DNA from: an uncultured Roseiflexaceae bacterium
Lineage (GTDB): Bacteria > Chloroflexota > Chloroflexia > Chloroflexales > Roseiflexaceae
Direction: 5' to 3'
Length of the DNA stretch: 64,000 nt
NCBI GenBank assembly: GCA_937988885.1
Contig: CALKHR010000163.1
Span: 1 to 64,000 of the forward strand
Below the pieces are notes generated by a model that was not told the DNA's origin, did not search any database, and saw nothing but the letters and a program-made list of their open reading frames with translations. Shown in pieces: positions 8,451 to 16,900 of the stretch. Numbering within the stretch: position 1 is the first letter of the stretch; each line of letters opens with the position of its first letter. The position numbers and the translations under genes were made by a program.

Positions 8451-9731
8451 ATGTCGAACTACGACCGGCGCTTTGGCTTCAATACCCTAGCATTGCATGC
8501 TGGCCAGCGCCCTGACCCAACCACCGGCTCACGGGCGGTGCCGATCTACCAAACCACCTCGTTTGTATTTGAAGATACCGAGCACGCTGCCAACCTGTTC
8601 AATTTGCAGCGTTTTGGCAATATCTACACCCGCATTATGAACCCGACCAACGCCGTGTTCGAGGAGCGTTTGGCCGCGCTCGAGGGCGGCGTGGGCGCGT
8701 TGGCGGTCGGTAGCGGGCAAGCCGCCCAGATGGTCGCGCTCACCAGCCTGCTCGAAGCGGGCGATGAGATCGTGGCCGCAAACACACTCTACGGCGGCAC
8801 CTACACGCAGTTCGATGTCACCTTCCGTCGCATGGGCATCAACACCGTGTTCGTCGATCCCGAGGACCCTGAGAACTTCCGACGGGCGATCACGCCGCGC
8901 ACCAAGGTGCTCTACGGCGAGACGATCGGCAACCCCAGCATCAACGTGCTCGATATTGCAGCGGTGGCCGCCATCGCACACGAGCACAACATACCTCTGA
9001 TGATCGACAACACCTTTGCGACGCCGTACCTGTGCCGCCCGATCGAGCACGGCGCGGATATTGTGGTGCACTCGGCCACCAAGTTTATCGGCGGCCACGG
9101 CACCAGCATCGGCGGCATCATCGTGGATAGTGGGCGCTTCCCGTGGGGCGAGGGCCGCTTCCCGCAGTTGCTCGAACCGAGCAAGGGCTACCACGGCATC
9201 CGCTTCTACGAGACGTTCGGCGACTTCGCGTTCATCATGAAGGCCCGTGTGGAGGGCTTGCGCGACCTCGGTCCGGCGCTCAGCCCGTTCAACGCGTTTC
9301 TGTTCCTGCAGGGCGTCGAGACGCTCGGCCTGCGCATGGATCGGCACGTGGCGAACGCCAAGGCCGTGGCGAGTTTCCTCAACGAGCACCCCAAGGTGGC
9401 GTGGGTCAATTACCCATCGCTGCCCAGTAGCCGCTACCACGCCCTGGCTCAGCGCTACTTGCCGAAAGGCTCGGGCGCGGTGCTCACCTTCGGCGTGAAG
9501 GGCGGCTTGGAGGCGGGCCGACGCTTCATCGAGCGCTTGCAGTTGTTCTCGCACCTCGCCAACATCGGCGATGCCAAGTCGCTGGTCATTCACCCGGCCA
9601 GCACCACGCATCAGCAGTTGAGCGAGGAGGAGCAGCGCGCCAGTGGTGTGCTCCCCGAGATGATCCGCCTCTCGATCGGCCTGGAGGATGTCGACGACCT
9701 GCTGTGGGACCTGGATCAGGCTCTGCGCTAA
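8451..9731 (+). CDS. metY: O-acetylhomoserine sulfhydrylase (aminocarboxypropyltransferase)
   Basis: This 426-residue enzyme belongs to the Cys/Met-metabolism PLP family. It forms homocysteine from O-acetylhomoserine and sulfide in direct-sulfhydrylation methionine synthesis. Signs are the opening FNTLALHAGQ, the YTRIMNPTN phosphate-binding segment, the glycine-rich GSGQAAQM, the D186-N187-T188 cofactor contact and PLP lysine K211 in HSATKFIGGHG. The length (about 425-430) fits MetY rather than the shorter MetB/MetC/MetZ enzymes. AAAGGAG lies 7 nt before the ATG. The leader is long and structured. The next gene, a CoA-binding protein, follows after 41 bp, a pairing often seen with MetY. Methionine gamma-lyase is the alternative but less likely. 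Confidence 0.93.
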   Translation: MSNYDRRFGFNTLALHAGQRPDPTTGSRAVPIYQTTSFVFEDTEHAANLFNLQRFGNIYTRIMNPTNAVFEERLAALEGGVGALAVGSGQAAQMVALTSLLEAGDEIVAANTLYGGTYTQFDVTFRRMGINTVFVDPEDPENFRRAITPRTKVLYGETIGNPSINVLDIAAVAAIAHEHNIPLMIDNTFATPYLCRPIEHGADIVVHSATKFIGGHGTSIGGIIVDSGRFPWGEGRFPQLLEPSKGYHGIRFYETFGDFAFIMKARVEGLRDLGPALSPFNAFLFLQGVETLGLRMDRHVANAKAVASFLNEHPKVAWVNYPSLPSSRYHALAQRYLPKGSGAVLTFGVKGGLEAGRRFIERLQLFSHLANIGDAKSLVIHPASTTHQQLSEEEQRASGVLPEMIRLSIGLEDVDDLLWDLDQALR

Positions 9732-9772
9732 GCTGAGTATGCGAACTGGCGTATTGCCAGAGGAGATAGAGA

Positions 9773-10297
9773 ATGTCCGAGATGTTGACTGGAGTGAACG
9801 CAGGATCGTTGGTGAACGGCACCGAATTCGCCACCACCGCCTTCGATCGGCTGCGCATCTTACGCTCCTACCGCAATATCGCAATGGTGGGTCTATCGGC
9901 GAATCCGTTCAGGCCCAGCCATTTCGCCGCGATCTACATGCTCGCCGAGGGCTACAACATCATTCCGGTGAACCCGCGCGAGAAGGAGATTCTAGGGCGA
10001 CGCTGCTACCCGTCGCTCAGCGACATCCCCGAACCTGTTGAGATCGTCGATATCTTCCGCGATCCTGCGGCGGTGCCGCCGATTGTGGAGGAAGCCATTG
10101 CGATTGGCGCGAAGGTCGTGTGGATGCAGCTTGGCGTCATCAACCACGATGCCGCGCGCCGCGCCCGTGACGCGGGCCTCGAAGTGGTGATGGACGCCTG
10201 CGTGAAGATCGAGCACGCCCGCTTCTTCGGCGGCCTCAGCACGATCGGCCTAAACACCGGCGTGATCACCGCCCGCCGCGATGTTCGCGTTTCGTAA
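9773..10297 (+). CDS. CoA-binding domain protein (YccU-like)
   Basis: A 174-residue single-domain Rossmann protein of the CoA_binding_2 family. After an N-terminal extension of about 35 residues comes the nucleotide-binding turn VGLSANPFRPSH, then PVNPREKEILG, DIFRDP and the C-terminal MDACVKIEH stretch, all characteristic. These proteins resemble the CoA-binding domain of succinyl-CoA synthetase alpha but have no catalytic His loop; their role is poorly known. AGGAG at 9761-9765 precedes the ATG by 8 nt. Its position 41 bp downstream of metY suggests cotranscription and a link with acyl-homoserine use. A probable terminator follows. Confidence 0.88.
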   Translation: MSEMLTGVNAGSLVNGTEFATTAFDRLRILRSYRNIAMVGLSANPFRPSHFAAIYMLAEGYNIIPVNPREKEILGRRCYPSLSDIPEPVEIVDIFRDPAAVPPIVEEAIAIGAKVVWMQLGVINHDAARRARDAGLEVVMDACVKIEHARFFGGLSTIGLNTGVITARRDVRVS

Positions 10298-10311
10298 GCG
10301 TCGGTTCGCGA

Positions 10312-10351
10312 GGGGTGTGAGAGCGACCTGCTCAAACACTCCTTTGCTTTT
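10312..10351 (+). terminator. probable intrinsic terminator after the metY operon
   Basis: A 7-bp stem (10312-10318 with 10336-10342), a 2x2 internal loop and a 4-bp stem (10321-10324 with 10330-10333) are followed by TTTGCTTTT. It separates the metY operon from the inositol phosphate synthase promoter. Confidence 0.55.
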
Positions 10352-10403
10352 GTGGGCATTGTTGTGTTTGCGCGTCAGCCTCCAAGCACAACATGTGTAA
10401 TCC

Positions 10404-10412
10404 TGGTACAAT
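10404..10412 (+). promoter_or_regulatory. extended -10 promoter of inositol-phosphate synthase
   Basis: TGGTACAAT (TGn plus TACAAT, 10407-10412) lies 182 bp before the gene start. No strong -35 is seen. Confidence 0.55.
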
Positions 10413-10461
10413 TGCTGTTTGCACGCCCAAAAGTGTATTAACAACAAGGCCGATGGCCTGT

Positions 10462-10537
10462 ATGCCGAGCGGCATAGTTGCCTGTGATTCTGCTGGGATC
10501 GTGACAAACCGCGTCTGTATCGGTTTGTTCGTTTTAC
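10462..10537 (+). promoter_or_regulatory. leader hairpins with terminator-like stem before ino1
   Basis: The 170-nt leader contains a short hairpin at 10462-10475. It also contains a perfect 8-bp stem (10504-10511 with 10521-10528) followed by TCGTTTT, which has the form of an intrinsic terminator 57 bp before the start codon. This arrangement suggests transcription attenuation, but no known riboswitch class was recognised. Confidence 0.4.
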
Positions 10538-10593
10538 ATCTAGCGCCTGGTTTGGACGCCTGGCGATACCTTTAATGGAGGAACCTGTTCATC

Positions 10594-11742
10594 ATGAGCG
10601 GTAATAAGAAAGTTCGTGTTGCTATTATTGGCGTGGGTAACTGTGCGTCGTCGTTGGTACAGGGTGTCGAGTTCTATCGCAATGCGCCGGATGATGAGAT
10701 GGTGCCCGGCTTGATGCACGTCAATTTGGGCGGCTATCATATCGGTGATGTGGAGTTCTCGGCGGCCTTCGATGTCGTCGAGACTAAGGTCGGCTTGGAC
10801 CTCTCCGAGGCTATTTTTGCCGAGCCGAACAATACCATCAAATTCTCCGATGTGCCCCATTTGGGTGTGAAGGTGCACCGTGGCATGACGCACGATGGCG
10901 TGGGCAAGTACCTCAGCACGCGCGTGAAGAAAGCCCTCGGTTCCACCGCTGATATCGTCAAGATTCTGAAAGATACGGGCACCGATGTGGTGGTGAATTA
11001 CCTGCCCGTCGGCTCGGAGATGGCGACCAAGTGGTATGTCGAGCAGGTGTTGGAGGCCGGTTGCGCGTTCGTCAACTGTATCCCGGTCTTTATCGCCTCG
11101 CAGCCCTACTGGCAGAAGCGCTTCAAGGATCGCAATCTGCCGATCATCGGCGACGATATCAAGAGCCAGGTCGGCGCTACGATCACGCACCGCGTGTTGA
11201 CCAACCTGTTCCGTGAGCGTGGCGTGCGCCTCGATAACACCTACCAACTGAATTTCGGCGGCAACATGGACTTCTTCAATATGCTGGAGCGCGAGCGCCT
11301 CGAGTCGAAGAAGATCTCCAAGACCAACGCGGTCACCAGCCAGCTCGGCTACGAGATGCCCGCCGATAACGTGCACGTCGGTCCGAGCGACTATGTGCCG
11401 TGGCTCACCGACCGTAAGTGGGCGTACATCCGCATGGAAGGCACCACCTTCGGCAATGTGCCGCTGAACGTGGAAGTGAAGCTCGAAGTGTGGGACAGCC
11501 CGAACAGCGCGGGTGTGGTGATCGACGCCGTGCGCTTGTGCAAACTCGCGCTTGATCGCGGCATCGGCGGCCAGCTCGATGGTCCGTCGTCGTATCTGAT
11601 GAAGACCCCGCCGATTCAGTACACCGACGATCAGGCTCGCCAGCTTGTCGAGGACTTCATCAACGCCGACGGCGAGAACCGCACTCCTGTGCCGCCGAGC
11701 GTTTCGACCAACGGCCAGAAGCCCGAGGAAGTGAAGGCGTAA
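10594..11742 (+). CDS. ino1: inositol-3-phosphate synthase (actinobacterial type)
   Basis: A 382-residue enzyme converting glucose 6-phosphate to 1L-myo-inositol 3-phosphate with NAD as catalytic cofactor. Seen are the N-terminal Rossmann motif VGNCASSLVQG and the central NYLPVGSEMATKWY and IGDDIKSQVGATITHR blocks. The C-terminal NFGGNMDF and LKSTNKI-like (SKKISKTNAV) segments that hold active-site lysines are also present. Length and motifs match the short prokaryotic enzymes of Mycobacterium and Archaeoglobus rather than the eukaryotic enzyme. It supplies inositol for phospholipids or solutes. TGGAGGAA at 10576-10583 precedes the ATG by about 11 nt. A strong terminator follows. Confidence 0.95.
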   Translation: MSGNKKVRVAIIGVGNCASSLVQGVEFYRNAPDDEMVPGLMHVNLGGYHIGDVEFSAAFDVVETKVGLDLSEAIFAEPNNTIKFSDVPHLGVKVHRGMTHDGVGKYLSTRVKKALGSTADIVKILKDTGTDVVVNYLPVGSEMATKWYVEQVLEAGCAFVNCIPVFIASQPYWQKRFKDRNLPIIGDDIKSQVGATITHRVLTNLFRERGVRLDNTYQLNFGGNMDFFNMLERERLESKKISKTNAVTSQLGYEMPADNVHVGPSDYVPWLTDRKWAYIRMEGTTFGNVPLNVEVKLEVWDSPNSAGVVIDAVRLCKLALDRGIGGQLDGPSSYLMKTPPIQYTDDQARQLVEDFINADGENRTPVPPSVSTNGQKPEEVKA

Positions 11743-11756
11743 TCCCTTCCTCACGC

Positions 11757-11798
11757 AAAAGGCATCGTAGGAACGCAACCTACGATGCCTTTTTCTTT
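11757..11798 (+). terminator. intrinsic terminator after ino1
   Basis: An 11-bp perfect stem (11761-11771 with 11779-11789), extended by A/T pairs, closes a 7-nt loop and runs into TTTTTCTTT. Confidence 0.92.
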
Positions 11799-11870
11799 AT
11801 CCACGGTTTGTTTGCATTTCAGAGGGATGGACAGCATTCGGTCTACCCTATCAATACGCTTTGGTGGCTA

Positions 11871-12072
11871 ATATCAAATCCAGTTGCACAGTGTCTGTAA
11901 CAGACCCGTTTTAGCCTGCGGCAGCAAGGTATGTGACGTTTTTTGTGGTGTCGATGCGCTGCTACGCGCAGCGCATCGACACCACCTTTCCTGAAAATGC
12001 TGGTATTCGTCTAACGCTGAAGCAAGGTTGTTCAGCAAGCATGCTGATTCTGTAAGCAATCATTCGGATGTG
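11871..12072 (+). repeat. MITE-like repeat, copy a
   Basis: A non-coding element of about 200 bp. The left end reads ATATCAAATCC. A conserved arm (11910-11944, with TTTTAGCCTGCGGCAGCAAGG) leads into the 41-nt hairpin 11945-11985. The right arm ends near GCAATCATTCGGAT. It aligns along its length with copy d at 61787-61994 and, inverted, with copy b near 46943-47092. GTGGCTAA occurs at 11864-11871 and again at 12070-12077, a possible 8-bp target duplication that overlaps the stop codon of the decarboxylase gene. Confidence 0.75.
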
Positions 12073-12073
12073 G

Positions 12074-13435
12074 CTAAGCGCGGGCGTTCTCCGCCGCCGC
12101 GATCCGCAGCATAGCTGCGAGGCTGCGCTCCACATCGTCGGCGGTGGTGGCCCACGACGACACGCTGATGCGCATCGCTGTTTGCCCCTGCCACACCGTT
12201 CCGCCGCACCAGCAGGTGCCATCGGCCTGGATCGCCGCTATCACGCGCTGCGTCACGGCGGGTTCGCCGAACGACACGAGCACCTGATTGCCCGTCACTT
12301 CGTTGAGGATGCTGTAGCCCGCTTCGCTCAAGCCCTCGGCGAAGCGGCTGGCGTACTGGCAGCAGCGCTCGATCAGGTCGGCGACGCCGCTGCGGCCTAG
12401 CGAGCGCAACGCGGCCCACACATCAACAGCCCGGGCGCGCCGCGACAGTTCGGGCGTGTACTGGTAGGAGTCGCCGCGCCCTTCGGAACGCATCAGGTAA
12501 GCCGCCTGCACCGACAGTGAGGCGCGCATCTTCTCGGGCCAGCGGCAGAACACCAAACCGCTGTCGTAGGGCGTGTTGAGCCACTTGTGGCCGTCGGTAG
12601 CCCATGAATCGGCATCGGCTAGGCCAGCCGCCAAATGCGCCCGTTTCGGCGCGGCAGCGTACCACAGCCCAAACGCACCATCGACGTGCACCCACGCCCC
12701 GGCCTCATGCGCTTTCGCGCAGATCTCGGCAGCCGGATCGCACGCGCCGGTGTTCACATTGCCAGCCTGCAAGCAGACGATCGTCGGCCCGCTGATCGGC
12801 GGAAGCGCATCGGCGCGCATGCGCCCTTGGTTGTCCACAGGCACGCGCACCACGCGCTTGTGCCCCAGGCCCAGCATGCTCAACGCCTTCAACAGGCTGA
12901 CATGCACTTCGTCGCCCACGATCACCGTGATCGGCGGTGCGCCAAACAGCCCATCCTCCTCGACGTTCCAGCCGACCCGTTCGAGTTGTGCGTGCCGCGC
13001 CGTCGCCAGCGCGCTGAAGTTCGCCATCGTCGCGCCAGTCACAAAGCCGACGCTGCATTCGCTCGGTAGGCCCAGCAGGTCGATCAACCAACGCTCGCAG
13101 ATCTCCTCGATTCGGGTGATCAGCGGTGAGGTGGCGGCTGAGAAGGCGTTTTGATCCCACGTGCTGCTGAGCCAGTTGGCGGCCAGCGCAGCGGGTAACG
13201 AACCGCCCGTTACAAAGCCAAAGAAGCGCCCGCCAGCGCTCGCGGTGGCAGCGGGTGAGCCGATGCGATCGAGCAGGTCGATAACGGCGGTCGGATCGCT
13301 GGGGTGTTCGGGGAGCGGGCCGCCGAGTTCGTGAAGTTGGGCCAGTGCTTCGGGGGTTGGGGCGACATTGCGTTCTTCGAGCGAGGCAAGATACTGGCTA
13401 GCGCGCTCAGCGCTGAGGTGCAGCAGTTCGTGCAT
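12074..13435 (-). CDS. PLP-dependent group II decarboxylase family protein
   Basis: A 453-residue fold-type I PLP enzyme of the aromatic-amino-acid/glutamate decarboxylase group. Visible are GFVTGGSLPAALA and WDQNAFSAATSP near the N-terminus, VTGATMANFSAL (cofactor phosphate site), HVDGAFG with the conserved Asp (residue 252) that contacts the PLP ring nitrogen, and the Schiff-base lysine K284 in SWATDGHKWLN. The family decarboxylates Tyr, Trp, DOPA, Glu or Asp; substrate cannot be assigned. The gene is single, divergent from a VOC protein. Its stop codon lies inside the direct repeat flanking a MITE-like element, so its last codons may have been altered by the insertion. Confidence 0.88.
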   Translation of the reverse strand: MHELLHLSAERASQYLASLEERNVAPTPEALAQLHELGGPLPEHPSDPTAVIDLLDRIGSPAATASAGGRFFGFVTGGSLPAALAANWLSSTWDQNAFSAATSPLITRIEEICERWLIDLLGLPSECSVGFVTGATMANFSALATARHAQLERVGWNVEEDGLFGAPPITVIVGDEVHVSLLKALSMLGLGHKRVVRVPVDNQGRMRADALPPISGPTIVCLQAGNVNTGACDPAAEICAKAHEAGAWVHVDGAFGLWYAAAPKRAHLAAGLADADSWATDGHKWLNTPYDSGLVFCRWPEKMRASLSVQAAYLMRSEGRGDSYQYTPELSRRARAVDVWAALRSLGRSGVADLIERCCQYASRFAEGLSEAGYSILNEVTGNQVLVSFGEPAVTQRVIAAIQADGTCWCGGTVWQGQTAMRISVSSWATTADDVERSLAAMLRIAAAENARA

Positions 13436-13512
13436 GAGGTATCTCCAGCACTAATAGGCTTCTTGGCAAACACGATGCTGCGTATTGTACCCTGGTATGC
13501 TCATGGGTGCGG

Positions 13513-13521
13513 TGCTATACT
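13513..13521 (+). promoter_or_regulatory. extended -10 promoter of the VOC gene
   Basis: TGCTATACT (TGn plus TATACT) lies 35 bp before the ATG at 13556; the -35 is not clear. Confidence 0.6.
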
Positions 13522-13555
13522 GTACATCATTTGTATGATCTTAAAGGAGGCGACC

Positions 13556-13945
13556 ATGACTGCGGAAACGTCGGGAGCATTGGGGGCTATCGGCCAAATC
13601 GCCATGCTGGTTGATGATCTGGAGGAATCGGTGCGCTTCTACAGCGAGGTGCTGGGCATCCCGTTGCTGTTTCGCGCCCCGCCTGGGTTGGCCTTCTTCG
13701 ATTGCGGTGGCGTGCGGCTCATGCTCAGCCAGTCCGAGGAAGGGCAGAGCAGCGGCAGCGCCACCACGATCTACTTTCGCGTCCCCGATATTCACGCGGC
13801 CTACCGTGCGCTTGGCGAGCGTGGTGCGGTGTTCAACGACGATCCTCATCTGATCGCGCAACTTGCGGATCACGACCTGTGGATGGCGTTTCTGCGCGAT
13901 CTATCCGGCAACCAGTTGGCGCTGATGAGCGAAGTGCCGCGTTAG
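13556..13945 (+). CDS. VOC family protein (glyoxalase/dioxygenase fold)
   Basis: A 129-residue vicinal-oxygen-chelate protein: one pair of beta-alpha-beta-beta-beta modules, with IGQIAMLVDDLEESVRFY at the start, GLAFFDCGGVRLML in the middle, and the closing FLRDLSGNQLALMSE with its Glu metal ligand. Such proteins use a divalent metal for isomerisation, ring cleavage or drug binding; many small ones are of unknown substrate. The start is fixed by AAAGGAGG ending 6 nt upstream. The gene runs convergent into the nSTAND1 gene with only 3 bp between stop codons and no terminator. Confidence 0.88.
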   Translation: MTAETSGALGAIGQIAMLVDDLEESVRFYSEVLGIPLLFRAPPGLAFFDCGGVRLMLSQSEEGQSSGSATTIYFRVPDIHAAYRALGERGAVFNDDPHLIAQLADHDLWMAFLRDLSGNQLALMSEVPR

Positions 13946-13948
13946 TTG

Positions 13949-16900
13949 CTAACGAAACGGATTATGGCCTTCTTCTAGGTCAGCGTGCCATTTTTCGGCC
14001 TGCTCGATATTTTGCTGATCATTTCGTAAGCCTTCTGCGTAGTCTAAAAAGCGCTCAAGATCGCTGCTCGCTTCATCTGTTCGGCCAAGCTTGCCCAGCA
14101 CAATCGCGCGATTGAAGTAGATGTTGTTATAGTTGAGTTTCAACCCCTCCGCTGCATTACATACCTCAAGTGTCTGTTCTAGATACGCGCTGGCTGATCC
14201 ATTCGCGCAAATGGTGTTGAGGTCATCGTAGCGTACACCACGCAATTGCGGATCGATCTCGTAGGCTACTTGATACCATGCCAGCGCTTGAGACATATCT
14301 TGCTCACTTTTTCCTGCCGCTCGAGCAATAACCCAGGCTACCAGCGGCGCGAGTGTGCTATCGCGCTGTTGATCCTCTTGGTAGGCATGGATCGCTGCTG
14401 CGATACCTTCTTGTTTCAGTAAGTTGTCGTAATAGTCGAGTGGCCGCGCGATGTTGTTACAAAGCGAGCGGTAGGATTCTTCTGGGTGAAGTTGTAGCCA
14501 CTCGCTGAGCGAAGGATTGCGCCCTGTGATCGAGCAGATCTGTGATTGCAGGTCGCTATTGTGAGTGCGCCATAACCGCACAGTTCCATCGGCGCCACTG
14601 GAGGCTAGCAAACGATCCCCAACAAGAAAGGTAAGATCAGTTACTCGATTCTCGTGACCATACAGCATAAGCGATGCTTCGCCTGGCTTCTGCACCGGCC
14701 AAAGGGCAATGGTATTATCCTCGCTGGCGCTGGCGAGCAGGCTGCCATCGGAGGAGAAGCGCAACGCCTTGATCGCTTTGGTATGACCGTACAGTGTGAT
14801 CGGCTCGGCGTGCGGATTATCCAAGCGAATAAGCTGAATAACGCCATCGTTGCCAGCTGTAGCCAGCCACCGATTATCGGGGCTAAAGCGCACCTGTCTT
14901 AATTCAGCACTATGAAGCGTTGTGGTGAGGACAGGTGTATTCCACTGCTCGGTATTCCATAACCATAATTCACCCTCTCGATTGCCCACGGCAAGCCAGC
15001 GCTCATCGGGGCTGAAATCGAGCGTCACACTACTGCCCGCCTGAAGTTCTCGAACCTGTTGCGGTTTGGCAATGTTGCGCCAAACCGATACGCCACCATC
15101 GTCTTGGGCTGCACTAGCGAGCCAAGTTCCCTGTGAGCTAATACGCATTGCTCGTACTTGTTTGGTATGCGTTCCTAACAGTTGTGGGGTATTAGGTCTG
15201 TTGAGATCCCAGAGATAGACGCTCCCATCGTAACTGCCGCTGAGAAGGTGTGAACTATCGGAACTAAAATCGAGGGCTGCGATTACTGCATCATGCATTT
15301 TGATTGGTTCTACCGTGGCTGTTAACTGATCGGTGCGCCATAGCCAGAGCGAACCATCATAAGTTCCGGCTGTCAGCCATTGGCCATCCGGGCTGAAGGC
15401 CAGTTCAGAGATGAAGCCCTTAATGGGCAATTCAAGCGGCTTCTTCTCTAGTGCATTCTGTTGCCAGACCAATACCTTATCTTGCCCACTAGCTGCAAGC
15501 AAAGTAGAGCTACTGGCGATGTGATCCTGGTTCTTGCCCAAACGAAACGTCTGCGGTTCATGCTCAGGGCTGCGGGCGCGCCACAATCGTACGCTTCCGT
15601 TTCCATCCGAATCCGCCCCACTGCTGACCATCCAATCGCCATTGGGGCTAAAAGCGAGCGCAAGCACCTCATCTTCGTGGCCGTGTACCACAAATGGAGT
15701 ATGAGCGGCTGTCAATGGCCAAAAGCGAAGTGAGCCATGTTTGTCTCCGGTAACTACCCAATTGCTATCCGGATCGACCGTCATTGCTGTAATTGCGCCG
15801 CTAGGATCACGTTGTCGGATCGGTGTTTGGGTGAGGTCGCCGTTTGCCCATTGCCAAAGGACACCCTCTGTATCGGTGGCGATCAGTGCCTTTTTCTGAA
15901 CGACGAGTCTGTGGATGCCCGCGCCCGGCTGTTTGATCTGACTAACTGTTATCGGCTCTCCCGACTGCGTAGAGATCGTACAGCCTCCAGTGAGCGACGG
16001 AATCTGATCGGGCACAATAGCGCTGCATTGGACGGTTCCATCCATATAACCAATAAACAGTTGGTTACTATTTGGTGCGAAAGCTAATGCATAGATTGCG
16101 TTATTTGGTGTGATCGGTTGGCTGATTTCCTGGGAGGAATCAGTGAGATCAAACACCCATAGCTCACCTTGCTCGGTCCCAACCGCCACCCATCGGCCAT
16201 CGGGACTCACCGTGAGTGCAGAACCAGTATTGTTAAGCGTGATGTTGTATTGCAACGTTTGATCTGTGATTGACCATATACGTACGGTTTTATCGAGGTT
16301 GCTAGTGATCAGCCAGCGGCTATCTGGGCTAAACGCAATTTGAAGGACATCTTGATGGGCGGAAGCCGGCAGACGGATTGGTTTCGGTTGTGTGCTGTTA
16401 CTAAAGGTGCGTACATCCCAGAGCCAGACCGAGCCAACCGAACTACCCGATGCAAGCCAACGGGCATCGTTGCTAAACGCTAAATCTCGGATAGGTGTTG
16501 CATGGTCGGTTAATACCCAAACGGGTTTCTCCGGCTCGCTCGGCCGCCAGATGCGTATGGTGCCATCATCATCTCCCGTTGCAAGCCATTGATTATCGGG
16601 GCTGAATGCCATTACTCTCACTTGTCCAGTGTGGCCACGCAATGCTTGGCCTCCAGTGGTCGCAAAGACTGTACGTAGGCTATCGTATCCGCTGGCTTGG
16701 ACGGAATGTTCATCAGCAACTTCGAGCGCTGTTAGGGCACTAAGTAGGGCGAATTGGGGCTTATGCTCACTATTTTGGCGGGCTTGAGTGGAGAGTTGAA
16801 GCACGCGAGATATGAGAGCACTTTCTTCCGCCAGGCGTTGGTTTGCCTCGGCCTGTTGCGCAAACCACCATGCTGCTGTCGAGATCAGTAGCAGAATAAC

